The notes beneath the pieces were generated by a model. That model was not told where the DNA came from. It saw only the letters and a program-made list of their open reading frames with translations, and searched no databases. DNA of 64,000 bases, taken from the NCBI RefSeq assembly GCF_035653575.1, contig NZ_DASRBQ010000078.1, forward strand, positions 1 through 64,000, read 5' to 3'. Positions 18,893 to 26,837 of this stretch are shown piece after piece; within the stretch, counting starts at the first letter, position 1, and every line of letters starts with the position of its first letter. Made by a program: the position numbers and the translations under genes. This DNA is from Actinocrinis sp035653575. GTDB lineage: Bacteria; Actinomycetota; Actinomycetes; Streptomycetales; Catenulisporaceae.

Positions 18893-18978
18893 CGGCCCCT
18901 CCGTGGGACTTGTTTCGCGCTCTTCGAAGAGCCGTCTAGCACGGTGCGTATCCGAAATTTCGTTGGCTGACAAGCGGA

Positions 18979-19875
18979 TTAACCGGCCGCCGCCTTCACC
19001 CGGTCCACCTCGCGCAGCAGCGCGGCCGCGGCCGCGCTGGTCGGGTCGGTGGTGACGCTGACCGTCTCCCACGCGGGCACCTCGCCGGCCAGCTCGATGA
19101 ACCGCACCCGGTCAGTCTTCACCGAGTAGGACCGCGGCACCAGCGCCACGCCCAGTCCGTACGCCACCAGGTCCAGCAGCGAGTGCACGTCGGTGACCTC
19201 GAGGGCGACCCGCCGCTCGATCCCGGCCGCGGTCAGCACCCGGTCGGCCAGGTCGCGGGTGCCCCAGTCCGCCGGGAAGTCGACGAACTGCTCCTCGGCC
19301 AGATCGGCCAGCTTGACCTGCCCGTTGCCCGCCAGCGGGTGGCCGAGCGCGCAGGCCAGCGCCAGCGGTTCGCGGTCGAGCGCCTGGATGACCACGTCGT
19401 CGGGGCAGCGTCCGGAACCCGGCCTTGAGACGAACGCCACGTCGAGCCGGCCGGTGCGCACCAGCTCGATCAGCTCGTCCGAGCCGCCCTGCCGCAGCTG
19501 GATCTCCAGCCCGGGATGCTCGGAGAGGAACCCGGCCAGCAGCGTCGGCACGTGCACCGCGTGCAGGCACTGCAGCGAGCCGATCGAGAGCCGGCCGCGC
19601 AGCAGGCCCTGCACGGCGGCGACCGCGTCCTTCGCCGCGTTGCTCGCGGAGAGCGCGCGCAGCGCCTCGCCGAGCAGCGCCTGACCGGCCGGCGTGAGCT
19701 GGACCTGCCGCGTGCTGCGCAGGAACAGCGGCGCGCCCAGTTCGCGCTCCAGCGAGCGGATCGAGGCGGACAGACCCGACTGGGCGATGTGCAGCCGCTT
19801 GGCCGCCCGGGTGAAGTGGCACTCCTGCGCGACCGCGACGAAGTGCTCCAGCTGGCGCAGTTCCACGTCCCTCAC
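18979..19875 (-). CDS. LysR-type transcriptional regulator
   Basis: 298 residues with an N-terminal winged helix (ELRQLEHFVAVAQECHFTRA then LHIAQSGLSASIRSLERELG), the classic LysR HTH at about residues 5-65, and a periplasmic-binding-protein-like effector domain (about 90-295). It is divergent from the aldo/keto reductase gene with a 108-base shared upstream region containing CTGT-TGG-ACAG (19917-19927), a possible half of a LysR site. By the usual LysR arrangement it probably activates the divergent reductase and represses itself. The FUSC gene immediately downstream is a second possible target. The inducer is unknown. Confidence 0.9.
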   Translation of the reverse strand: MRDVELRQLEHFVAVAQECHFTRAAKRLHIAQSGLSASIRSLERELGAPLFLRSTRQVQLTPAGQALLGEALRALSASNAAKDAVAAVQGLLRGRLSIGSLQCLHAVHVPTLLAGFLSEHPGLEIQLRQGGSDELIELVRTGRLDVAFVSRPGSGRCPDDVVIQALDREPLALACALGHPLAGNGQVKLADLAEEQFVDFPADWGTRDLADRVLTAAGIERRVALEVTDVHSLLDLVAYGLGVALVPRSYSVKTDRVRFIELAGEVPAWETVSVTTDPTSAAAAALLREVDRVKAAAG

Positions 19876-19983
19876 CCCTATTGAGCAGCCGCCGTGCTAA
19901 GCGGCATCAGATTTCTCTGTTGGACAGCTTAATCCTGGGCAGGGAGGCTGGGACTGTACTTGTCAGATACGGGAGGAACCCCC

Positions 19984-20844
19984 ATGCAGACTCGCCGCAT
20001 CGGCGACGTCCAGGTCGGCGCCATCGGTCTCGGCGGCATGCCGATGTCGATCGAGGGACGGCCGGACGAGCAGCGGTCGATCGCCACGATCCACGCCGCG
20101 CTGGACGCCGGAATCACCCTGATCGACACCGCGGACGCCTATCACCTGCACGCGAACGAGGTCGGGCACAACGAGTCCCTGATCGCCCGCGCGGTGGCCA
20201 GCTACGGCGGCGACACCTCGGACGTGCTGATCGCGACCAAGGGCGGCCACCTGCGCCCCGGGGACGGCACCTGGACGGTCAACGGCTCGCCGGAATACCT
20301 CAAGCAGGCCTGCGACGCCTCGCTCAAGCGCCTCGGCGTCGAGGCGATCGGGCTGTACCAGTTCCACCGCCCGGACCCGCGCGTGCCCTACGCCGACTCG
20401 GTCGGCGCGATCCGCGACCTGCTCGACGCCGGCAAGATCCGGATGGCCGGCATCTCCAACGCGAACCCGCAGCAGATCCAGCAGGCCAACGAGATCCTCG
20501 GCGGCCGCCTCGTCAGCGTGCAGAACCAGTTCTCGCCCTCGTTCCGCTCCAGCGAGCCGGAGCTCGAGCTGTGCGCCCGGCTCGGCATCGCGTTCCTGCC
20601 GTGGAGCCCGCTCGGCGGCATCTCGAGCGCCGGCGAGCTCGGCTCCAGGTTCGGTGCCTTCGCCGAGGTCGGGAAGGCGCACGGGGTCAGCCCGCAGCAG
20701 GTCTGCCTGGCCTGGATGCTGGCCAAGGCGCCGGTGGTCATCCCGATCCCCGGCTCCTCGCGACCTGAGACGATCCAGGACTCGGCGCGGGCCGTGGACC
20801 TGAAGCTGTCCGCGGAGGAAGTGGCCCGGCTCGACGCCGCGTGA
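19984..20844 (+). CDS. Aldo/keto reductase
   Basis: A 286-residue (alpha/beta)8-barrel NADPH oxidoreductase. Visible motifs are LIDTADAYHL (catalytic Asp/Tyr), ATKGGHLRPG (Lys strand), YQFHRPDP (the His equivalent) and the C-terminal IPGSSRPETIQDSARA (NADPH phosphate-binding loop). ATG 19984 is preferred over an upstream TTG because GGGAGGAA sits seven bases before it. It is divergent from the LysR gene and probably controlled by it. The likely reaction is reduction of a sugar aldehyde or other carbonyl; the substrate is unknown. Confidence 0.9.
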   Translation: MQTRRIGDVQVGAIGLGGMPMSIEGRPDEQRSIATIHAALDAGITLIDTADAYHLHANEVGHNESLIARAVASYGGDTSDVLIATKGGHLRPGDGTWTVNGSPEYLKQACDASLKRLGVEAIGLYQFHRPDPRVPYADSVGAIRDLLDAGKIRMAGISNANPQQIQQANEILGGRLVSVQNQFSPSFRSSEPELELCARLGIAFLPWSPLGGISSAGELGSRFGAFAEVGKAHGVSPQQVCLAWMLAKAPVVIPIPGSSRPETIQDSARAVDLKLSAEEVARLDAA

Positions 20845-20948
20845 TTCCTTCGCGCGCCCGGCCGGCCGGTACCCTTGGTAACAACTGAACTCACTGGGTG
20901 GGGCTGACAGCGCCGTCGCCGTCCCGACACAAGGAAGTTGGCAGCGAC

Positions 20949-22283
20949 ATGCTTTCCGGCGCTGTACGCCGTGCCCTGCTCTCTCTCGCCGTCGGCGGAT
21001 TCGCCATCGGCACCGGGGAGTTCGTCGTGATGGGCCTGCTGCCGCAGGTCGCCTCCGACCTCTCCGTCTCGATCCCGCGGGCCGGGGAGCTGATCTCCGC
21101 TTACGCACTCGGGGTGGTGGTGGGCGCGCCGCTGCTCACCGCCGCCTCGGTGCGGTACCGGCGCAAGCCGGTGCTGCTGGTGCTGATGAGCTGGTTCGCG
21201 GCCGGCAACCTGCTCTCGGCGCTGGCGCCCAGCTTCGGCCTGGTGCTGCTCGCCCGGTTCGCCACCGGACTGCCGCACGGCGCTTTCTTCGGCGCCGGCG
21301 CGGTGGTGGCCGGCTCGCTGGTGGACAAGACGCGCAGCAACAGCGCGATGGCGGTGATGTTCGCCGGGCTGACCGTGGCGAACATCGTCGGCGTACCGCT
21401 CACCACGATCCTCGGCCAGCACGCCGGCTGGCGGCTGGTCTACGCGATCGTCGGTCTCATCGCGGTGCTCGCCGTGATCGCGGTCGCGCTGGCCGTGCCC
21501 GCCGAAGCCGGCCTCACGAAACAGGGCGCTGACGAACAGGGCTCTGCTTCCGCGCCAGAGGCCGCCGGCGCCTCCCAGTCCTCGCTGCGCGGCGAGCTGC
21601 GCGCCTTCGCCAAGCCGGAGGTGTGGCTGGTGCTCGGCGTGGCGATGATCGGCGGCGGCGGGTTGTTCGCCACCTTCAGCTACATCACCCCGATGATGAC
21701 GAACGTCGCCCACTACGCCGATTCCAGCATGACCTGGCTGCTCGCCCTGTTCGGCCTCGGCATGACGATCGGCAACCTGGTCGGCGCGCCGCTCTCGGAC
21801 CGCTGGCCCGCGCGCACGCTGCTGTGCTCGCTCGGCGCGCAGATCGCCGTCTCGATCGCGTTCCTGGCCGCCGACCACAACCGGGTCACCGCCGCCGCGG
21901 CGATCTTCCTGTTCCCGCTCTGCTCGCTGGCCGGGCTGCCCACGCTGCAGGGACGGATCATCGCGCTGGCGGGTGGCGCGCCGAACCTTGCCGCCGCGTC
22001 CATCCAGGCGGCCTTCAACATCGCCAACTCCATCGGCGCCTACTTCGGCGGCCTTGCCATCGCGGCAGGGTTCGGATTCGGCTCGCCGAACGCGGTCGCC
22101 GCGGCGCTCGGCGCCGTCGGCCTCGCCCTGGCGGTCACTGCGGTGCGCGTCGAGCGTCACCGAACCGGGCGCACGGCAGAGACGTTGAATGCAGAGACGT
22201 TGAATGCAGAGACGTCGAATACTGCGGAGGACCGCGAAATGACGCGGCGTGAAAAGGCAGCGCCCGAAAGGATCGCCGCGTGA
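20949..22283 (+). CDS. MFS transporter, DHA1 (AraJ/Bcr-like)
   Basis: 445 residues with 12 predicted helices. The N-terminal helix GGFAIGTGEFVVMGLLPQVA is the AraJ/YdhP-type signature, and the TM5 antiporter region reads ANIVGVPLTTILGQHAGWR. It is expected to be a proton-coupled efflux carrier for sugars or drugs. ATG 20949 follows AAGGAAG by 11 bases. The C-terminal tail after the last helix contains AETLN-AETLN-AETSN, encoded by a 15-bp tandem repeat. Its stop overlaps the start of the next gene in GTGA, so translation of the two is coupled. Confidence 0.88.
   Translation: MLSGAVRRALLSLAVGGFAIGTGEFVVMGLLPQVASDLSVSIPRAGELISAYALGVVVGAPLLTAASVRYRRKPVLLVLMSWFAAGNLLSALAPSFGLVLLARFATGLPHGAFFGAGAVVAGSLVDKTRSNSAMAVMFAGLTVANIVGVPLTTILGQHAGWRLVYAIVGLIAVLAVIAVALAVPAEAGLTKQGADEQGSASAPEAAGASQSSLRGELRAFAKPEVWLVLGVAMIGGGGLFATFSYITPMMTNVAHYADSSMTWLLALFGLGMTIGNLVGAPLSDRWPARTLLCSLGAQIAVSIAFLAADHNRVTAAAAIFLFPLCSLAGLPTLQGRIIALAGGAPNLAAASIQAAFNIANSIGAYFGGLAIAAGFGFGSPNAVAAALGAVGLALAVTAVRVERHRTGRTAETLNAETLNAETSNTAEDREMTRREKAAPERIAA
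22176..22220 (+). repeat. Three tandem 15-bp units in the MFS C-terminal tail
   Basis: Units of GCAGAGACGTTGAAT at 22176-22190 and 22191-22205 are identical; the third (22206-22220) has one T-to-C change. They encode AETLN, AETLN and AETSN in the cytoplasmic tail, so copy number can vary without a frameshift. Confidence 0.9.
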
Positions 22284-23368
22284 CCTCACCGACGCCCACC
22301 ACCTTCGGCATCATCGGCAGCGGCTGGCGCGCGGAGTTCTTCGTGCGGCTCGCCGCCCTCCTGCCCGACCGGCTCACGCTGGTCGGGGTCGCCGCGCGCC
22401 GCACGCAGACCGCGGAGCGCATCACCTCGGACTGGCGGGTTCCGGCGTACCTCTCGCCGCAGGAGCTGATCTCCAAGCAGAACCCCGACTTCGTCGTCAC
22501 CAGCGTCAGCTGGCCGGCCAATCCGGAGGTCATCGCCGTGGCGGTCGAGGCCGGGGTCAAGGTGCTGGCCGAGACCCCGCCCGCGCCGGACGCCGACGGC
22601 CTGCGCGCGCTGTGGGCCCGGGTCGGCGAGCGGCGGATGGTGCAGGTCGCCGAGCAGTACCTGCTCATGCCCGGCCACGCGGCCCGGCGCGAACTCGTCG
22701 AGCGCGGCACGATCGGCCGGCCTACCTCCGTGCAGGTCTCCTCGACGCACGGATACCACGCGGTCTCGATGATCAGGGGTCTGCTGGGCGTGGACTTCGA
22801 GCCGGCGCGGGTGACGGCGTCGCGATTCACCGCGCCGCTGCTCGACCCGCTGACCCGCGACGGCTGGACCGGCGACGAGTCGGCCAAGGACGCCCAGACG
22901 ACGCTCGCGACCCTCGACTTCGGAAACGGCGCGTCAGGGCTCTACGACTTCACCAGCAACCAGTGGCACAACCGGCTGCGCCTGCGCCGCATCGTGATCC
23001 GCGGCAGCCACGGCGAACTCGCCGACGACACGGTCGTGCGCTGGGCCGGACCGCGCACCGTCCTGAAATCGCACCTCGTGCGCTCGCAACTCGGCCAGGA
23101 CCTCAACCTCGACGGTCACGACACCGAGCACTTCTCCTTCGACGGAGAGGTGGTGTACCGCAACCCGTTCCTCGGCCTGCGGCTGATGGACGAGGAGATC
23201 GCGATCGCGAGCATTCTCACCGCTACCGCGGCCTGGGTACACGACGAGGGGCCGGAACCGTACCCGCTCGCGCAGGCCTGCCAGGACCACCTCATCGCGC
23301 TCGCGTTCGATCAGGCCGCTGAGACCGGCGAGAGAGTGACCACCGGGATCGAGGCCTGGGCGCACTGA
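22280..23368 (+). CDS. Gfo/Idh/MocA family NAD(P)-dependent oxidoreductase
   Basis: A 362-residue enzyme with an N-terminal Rossmann fold beginning TFGIIGSGWRAEFFVRLAA (GxGxxx variant) and the family's second domain. The usual EKP motif is replaced by AETPPAPD, so the catalytic Lys of the EKP triplet is missing. H-x-Y-H around STHGYHAVS may supply the acid/base. Members oxidise or reduce sugars, inositols or sugar acids. The start GTG overlaps the MFS stop by four bases (GTGA), so transporter and oxidoreductase are translationally coupled and probably act on the same compound. The loss of EKP leaves the reaction uncertain. Confidence 0.85.
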   Translation: MTSPTPTTFGIIGSGWRAEFFVRLAALLPDRLTLVGVAARRTQTAERITSDWRVPAYLSPQELISKQNPDFVVTSVSWPANPEVIAVAVEAGVKVLAETPPAPDADGLRALWARVGERRMVQVAEQYLLMPGHAARRELVERGTIGRPTSVQVSSTHGYHAVSMIRGLLGVDFEPARVTASRFTAPLLDPLTRDGWTGDESAKDAQTTLATLDFGNGASGLYDFTSNQWHNRLRLRRIVIRGSHGELADDTVVRWAGPRTVLKSHLVRSQLGQDLNLDGHDTEHFSFDGEVVYRNPFLGLRLMDEEIAIASILTATAAWVHDEGPEPYPLAQACQDHLIALAFDQAAETGERVTTGIEAWAH

Positions 23369-23390
23369 GGGCCGGGCGAGAGCGAGGGAC

Positions 23391-23419
23391 GCGGGGACGG
23401 GCTCAGTGCCCGTCCCCGC
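23391..23419 (+). terminator. Hairpin terminator after the oxidoreductase gene
   Basis: A 12-bp perfect stem, GCGGGGACGGGC (23391-23402) with its complement at 23408-23419 around a TCAGT loop. It starts 22 bases after the stop at 23368 and lies just before the convergent S1-protein gene, which it may also serve. Confidence 0.82.
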
Positions 23420-23435
23420 ACCGCCTACACCCGCG

Positions 23436-23690
23436 TTACGCGGGAGTCAGGCTCACGCGACGGTTCTCGACGTCGAGCGCGAGAATCCGCACCGCGACAC
23501 GCGACCCCGGTTCGGGCCGAGTGCCCCAGGCCGACTCGTGCAGCAGGCCGTGGACGCCGTCACCGACGTCGATGAACGCGCCGAACGGAACGACGCTGAC
23601 CACCGTGCCGTCGATGACGCCGCCGCTCGCGTGGCGAGCGACGAATTCGTTCCAGACGGCTGGTTCGGCACTGTGCTTCGGGCGGGTCAT
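23436..23690 (-). CDS. Small S1-domain RNA-binding protein
   Basis: 84 residues comprising little more than one S1 (OB-fold) domain: GGVIDGTVVSVVPFGAFIDVGDGVHGLLH is the canonical RNA-binding strand pattern, ending VRILALDVENRRVSLT. Such stand-alone S1 proteins occur in actinomycetes and may act in RNA metabolism or as cold/stress RNA chaperones; the role is inferred from the fold alone. The ribosome-binding site is an unusually complete match to the 16S rRNA tail, so the protein is probably made in quantity. Confidence 0.85.
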   Translation of the reverse strand: MTRPKHSAEPAVWNEFVARHASGGVIDGTVVSVVPFGAFIDVGDGVHGLLHESAWGTRPEPGSRVAVRILALDVENRRVSLTPA

Positions 23691-23692
23691 GC

Positions 23693-23703
23693 GATCACCT
23701 CCT
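23693..23703 (-). promoter_or_regulatory. Eleven-base perfect Shine-Dalgarno sequence
   Basis: On the minus strand this reads AGGAGGTGATC, fully complementary to the 3' end of 16S rRNA (GATCACCTCCT), with the GGAGG core seven bases before ATG 23690. Most other genes in the window show only four to six paired bases. Confidence 0.85.
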
Positions 23704-23742
23704 CTCCCTGCAATCTCCGCCTATGCGGGATCGGCGCAGGGG

Positions 23743-23759
23743 GCGGGCCTCGGGCCCGC
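23743..23759 (-). terminator. Short hairpin between sigma gene and S1 gene
   Basis: GCGGGCC (23743-23749) pairs with GGCCCGC (23753-23759) around TCG. On the minus strand it lies after the ECF42 sigma stop (23849) and about 40 bases before the S1 start, so it may end sigma transcripts or be part of the S1 leader. Confidence 0.45.
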
Positions 23760-23848
23760 GCGGTGATCAAGCGATAGCCGGGTAACCGTTCCGCTCGCGG
23801 TCCATTCGCACGCGGCGAAGAACCAACCCGGCAGTCACGGGGCCGATT

Positions 23849-25135
23849 TTAGCTCAGCTCGCGTTGCTTGCGCCGCAGGAATCCCCGCTCGGCAGAGTTC
23901 TGCGTCAGCTCGATCGCGCTCTGATAAGCCAGGGCCGCCTCCTTCGCACGCCCCAGCCGGCGCAGCAGGTCCGCGCGCACGACGTGGTACACGTGGAATC
24001 CATCGAGCCCGAGCGAATCGACGAGCCCAAGCGCCACCTGCGGACCGTCGATCTCCGCCACCGCGACCGCGCGGTTGAGCGCCGTGACCGGAGTAGGCGC
24101 GATCTCCATCAAATGATCGTAGAGGCGCAGGATCTGCGACCAGTCGGTGGCGGCGGCGATCGGCGCGTCGCAGTGCACCGCGTTGATCGCGGCCTGGAGT
24201 TGGTACGGGCCCGGCCGGTCGCGCTTCAGGCAGCGGCGCACCAGTTCCTGCCCCTCGGCGATCAGCGCCCGGTCCCACAGCTCGCGGTCCTGGTCGGTCA
24301 GCGGCACCAGGCTCCCGTCCGGGCCGGTGCGCGCGGACCGGCGCGCCTGCGTGAGCAGCATGAGCGCGAGCAGGCCGAGCGCCTCCGGCTCGTCCGGCAT
24401 CAGCTCGACCACCAGCCGGCCGAGCCGTACCGCCTCCGCGCACAGATCGTCGCGCACCAGCCGCTCTCCGGAGCTGGCCGTGTAGCCCTCGTTGAAGATC
24501 AGATAGACCACCGCCAGAACGGCGCGCAGCCGGTCCGGCAGATCAGCCTCCTTCGGTACCCGGTACGGGATGCGCGCGGCGCGGATCTTGCCCTTCGCGC
24601 GCACCAGCCGCTGCGCCATCGTCGGCTCCGGGACGAGGAAGGCGTGGGCGATCTCGGCCGTGCTCAGGCCGCAGAGCAGACGCAGCGTCAGGGCGACCCG
24701 CGCCTCGGGAGAGAGGGCCGGGTGGCAGCAGGTGAAGATCAGCCGCAGCCGGTCGTCGTGCACGGGGCCGTCCTCCTCCGCGCTGTCGTCGGTGCCGGTG
24801 ATTCCTACCGCGCCGCCGATTCCCGCGGTGCCGGCGGTTCCCCCGTAGTCACCGAGCAGCAGCGCGGCCCTGGTCTGGCGCTCCTCTCGCGAGGACTCCC
24901 GGCGCAGCCGGTCGATCGCGCGGTTGCGGGCGGTGGTGATGATCCATCCGGCCGGGCTCGGCGGAGCGCCGTCGGCCGGCCAGCGCTCCGCCGCGACCGC
25001 GAAGGCGTCCTGGACCGCCTCCTCGGCGAGCTCGATGTCGCCGAAGGAGCGGACCAGGACAGCCACCGCGCGGCCGTACTGCTCGCGGAAGACCCGCTCG
25101 ATCGCCGAGCCGGCCTCCTGATCCGGTGCCGTCAC
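23849..25135 (-). CDS. ECF42-type RNA polymerase sigma factor with C-terminal TPR-like extension
   Basis: 428 residues. Sigma region 2 is at about 15-85 (AEEAVQDAFAVAAERWPADG, then GWIITTARNRAIDRLRRES) and sigma region 4 at about 120-185 (LTLRLLCGLSTAEIAHAFLVPEPTMAQRLVRAK). A long helical extension (about 190-428) contains TPR-like pairs (ALNRAVAVAEIDGPQVALGLVD; ADLLRRLGRAKEAALAYQSAI). This extension replaces a separate anti-sigma factor in group ECF42, where it is needed for activity. The gene begins seven bases after the stop of a DGPF (YCII) protein gene, the standard ECF42 partner. A matching promoter lies upstream of the pair, indicating autoregulation. The stimulus is unknown. Confidence 0.92.
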   Translation of the reverse strand: MTAPDQEAGSAIERVFREQYGRAVAVLVRSFGDIELAEEAVQDAFAVAAERWPADGAPPSPAGWIITTARNRAIDRLRRESSREERQTRAALLLGDYGGTAGTAGIGGAVGITGTDDSAEEDGPVHDDRLRLIFTCCHPALSPEARVALTLRLLCGLSTAEIAHAFLVPEPTMAQRLVRAKGKIRAARIPYRVPKEADLPDRLRAVLAVVYLIFNEGYTASSGERLVRDDLCAEAVRLGRLVVELMPDEPEALGLLALMLLTQARRSARTGPDGSLVPLTDQDRELWDRALIAEGQELVRRCLKRDRPGPYQLQAAINAVHCDAPIAAATDWSQILRLYDHLMEIAPTPVTALNRAVAVAEIDGPQVALGLVDSLGLDGFHVYHVVRADLLRRLGRAKEAALAYQSAIELTQNSAERGFLRRKQRELS

Positions 25136-25142
25136 GCCGCGC

Positions 25143-25517
25143 TCAGCGCCCGGTCGGCTCGTCGAAGCGCTCGGAGTCGTCGACGAACGGCCGCACCTCG
25201 ATCGGCAGGCCGATCACCTGGGCCAGCTTGCGGCCCCACTCCAGCGCCCCGTCCAGGTCGGCCGCCTGGACGATGGTGAACCCGCCCAGGTACTCCTTGC
25301 CCTCGATGAACGGGCCGTCGGTCATCAGGACCTCGCCGTCCTTGCGCCGCAGGACCGTGGCCGTGCTCGGGGCGTGCAGGCCGCCGTTGAACACCCACGC
25401 GCCGGCGTCTTTGGCCTCCTGGATCACGTCGGCGACGCCCTTCATGATCGGGCCGAGCACCTCGGGCGGCGGCACGGGGCCCTCGGGGGTGTAGATGCTG
25501 AGCAGGTACTTGTTCAT
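25143..25517 (-). CDS. YCII/DGPF domain protein, ECF42 partner
   Basis: 124 residues with the family signature MTDGPFIEGKEYLGGFTIV, giving the DGPF motif, and an N-terminal KYLLSIYTPEG strand. ATG 25517 (MNKYLL) has GGAG seven bases upstream; ATG 25529 is a less likely alternative. DGPF genes nearly always lie beside ECF42 sigma genes and are their direct targets. The fold is a small alpha/beta barrel related to muconolactone isomerase, but the biochemical role is unresolved. Confidence 0.9.
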   Translation of the reverse strand: MNKYLLSIYTPEGPVPPPEVLGPIMKGVADVIQEAKDAGAWVFNGGLHAPSTATVLRRKDGEVLMTDGPFIEGKEYLGGFTIVQAADLDGALEWGRKLAQVIGLPIEVRPFVDDSERFDEPTGR

Positions 25518-25573
25518 GGGAAGCTCCATGTCGTCTCGGGTTGGCGGCCGCCTTCCGGCCGGCCTTCACCCTC

Positions 25574-25602
25574 TATACGAACGGCCGGCGGCCGGATCGA
25601 CA
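25574..25602 (-). promoter_or_regulatory. Candidate ECF42-dependent promoter
   Basis: Reading on the minus strand, TGTCGA (25602-25597) is followed after 17 bases by CGTATA (25579-25574). This fits the reported ECF42 target pattern as I recall it (TGTCGA at -35, CG[A/T]C-like at -10) and is about 60 bases upstream of the DGPF start. Confidence 0.6.
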
Positions 25603-25666
25603 CCGGTGCCCGAGATTTTTCTCCGATTCTCGGCCGACCGGCCCCGAGACGCGAGCCGGGCGCGGC

Positions 25667-26179
25667 TCAGACGGCGATGTTCGCGTAGTACACCTTCACC
25701 GCGTAGCCCTGCGCGGTGGGACTGGTCGGGATCGGCACGAACGAGACGGTGCCGGTGCCGCCGCAGGGCAGGTTCAGCGTGGTCGGGATGGGCACCTCGA
25801 CGAAGAAGTTCTTGATCGCGACGGGCGGGTTGACGGTGGAGGCGACCGCGCCGCTGAACAGCGCGTCGATCTGGTCGGCGGCCGAGCCGGTGTAGCCGAC
25901 GAGGCTCGAGGTCGGCGGGACGACCGCGTACGCCTCGACGTACTGGCCGGAGATCGGGTGACCGGTCTGTCCGGGCTGGTACGGGCCGGGGCAGATCACC
26001 TTGATGACGGGCGCCGTGCCGGTGGCGGCGGCCTGCGGGTTGACGGCGGCGGTGAAGTACATGTTCGGGCCGACCGGGATCGGGTCCTGAACCGGGTCGG
26101 CGGAGGCGGCCGGCGCGGCCAGCCCGGCCAGGGCGAGTGCGGCGAGCGTGGGTATCAGCGCGCGCATACGTGCGGTCAT
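25667..26179 (-). CDS. Secreted protein of unknown function
   Basis: 170 residues. The first 27 (MTARMRALIPTLAALALAGL then AAPAASA) form a clear Sec signal peptide, and cleavage after ASA releases a mature domain beginning DPVQDPIPVG. The mature protein is rich in Pro, Val and Gly with few charges and two cysteines (VICPGPYQ and NLPCGGTG) that could form a disulfide. I recognise no enzymatic motif. ATG 26179 is preferred because AAGGAG lies six bases upstream; the frame is open to 26230. A near-consensus promoter lies about 115 bases upstream, giving a long leader. Confidence 0.75.
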   Translation of the reverse strand: MTARMRALIPTLAALALAGLAAPAASADPVQDPIPVGPNMYFTAAVNPQAAATGTAPVIKVICPGPYQPGQTGHPISGQYVEAYAVVPPTSSLVGYTGSAADQIDALFSGAVASTVNPPVAIKNFFVEVPIPTTLNLPCGGTGTVSFVPIPTSPTAQGYAVKVYYANIAV

Positions 26180-26292
26180 GAGCGACTCCTTCGGTGCAGC
26201 GAGGAAGAAATTGCGAACCAAGGGGTGCAAACGCGCATGGGTAAGGGTATTGCGTGACGAGTCAGGGTTTTTACCCCGAACCGCCAGCGCGG

Positions 26293-26321
26293 ATCGTAGG
26301 AGACCACTGACTTAGTGTCAA
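26293..26321 (-). promoter_or_regulatory. Near-consensus housekeeping promoter
   Basis: On the minus strand, TTGACA (26321-26316), a 17-base spacer and TACGAT (26298-26293). The predicted start near 26286 leaves a leader of about 107 bases before the secreted-protein ATG, with GGGTAAAAACCC-like structure within it. Confidence 0.75.
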
Positions 26322-26380
26322 CGCTCGGCCACGCGCGGACCGCACGGCCACGCCCGAGCAGCATGGGGCAATGCGATCGA

Positions 26381-26830
26381 TCAGTCTCGACGTGAAACCG
26401 CCGCGGCGAGCTTGCCGAGCGAGTGCGCGATGCCGAGCCGGACCACCGGGCGCACCAGCGGCCAGCCGATCCGGCCGAGCACCCCGAGCGGCAGCTTGAT
26501 GTCCTCGGTCCAGGTCAGCCTGCTGACACCGTCGCCGGCGTCCGCCACCTCGAACGCCCCGCTGCCCTTGAGCAGCCGGCCGGTGTGCTCGACTAGGCAG
26601 CGATGCGGCGGCTCCCAGGCCGTGATCACCATGGTGTCCAGGAAGCCGATCGGGCCGATGCCGGTCCACGCCTCGATCCCGCCGCCGACCCCGCGCCCGC
26701 CCTGCGCGGTGCCGCGGACCCGGGTCCCGAGCATCCACCCGCTCTGCCGCTCCCAGTCGGTCGTCGCGTCCCAGACCTCTTGCACCGGGGCGGACACCAG
26801 CACGCTGACGGAGAGGTGAGCGGTGGCCAT
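26381..26830 (-). CDS. SRPBCC-fold (START/Bet v1-like) protein
   Basis: 149 residues with the polyketide-cyclase/SRPBCC pattern: N-terminal strand HLSVSVLVSAPVQEVWDATTDWERQSGW, a central variable sheet, then SRLTWTEDIKLP and a long C-terminal helix. These helix-grip folds bind hydrophobic ligands; single-domain members have diverse or unknown roles. It starts eight bases after the treZ gene end on the same strand, so it may be the last gene of the trehalose transcript, though nothing in its sequence ties it to trehalose. Confidence 0.82.
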   Translation of the reverse strand: MATAHLSVSVLVSAPVQEVWDATTDWERQSGWMLGTRVRGTAQGGRGVGGGIEAWTGIGPIGFLDTMVITAWEPPHRCLVEHTGRLLKGSGAFEVADAGDGVSRLTWTEDIKLPLGVLGRIGWPLVRPVVRLGIAHSLGKLAAAVSRRD

Positions 26831-26837
26831 GACCGGA

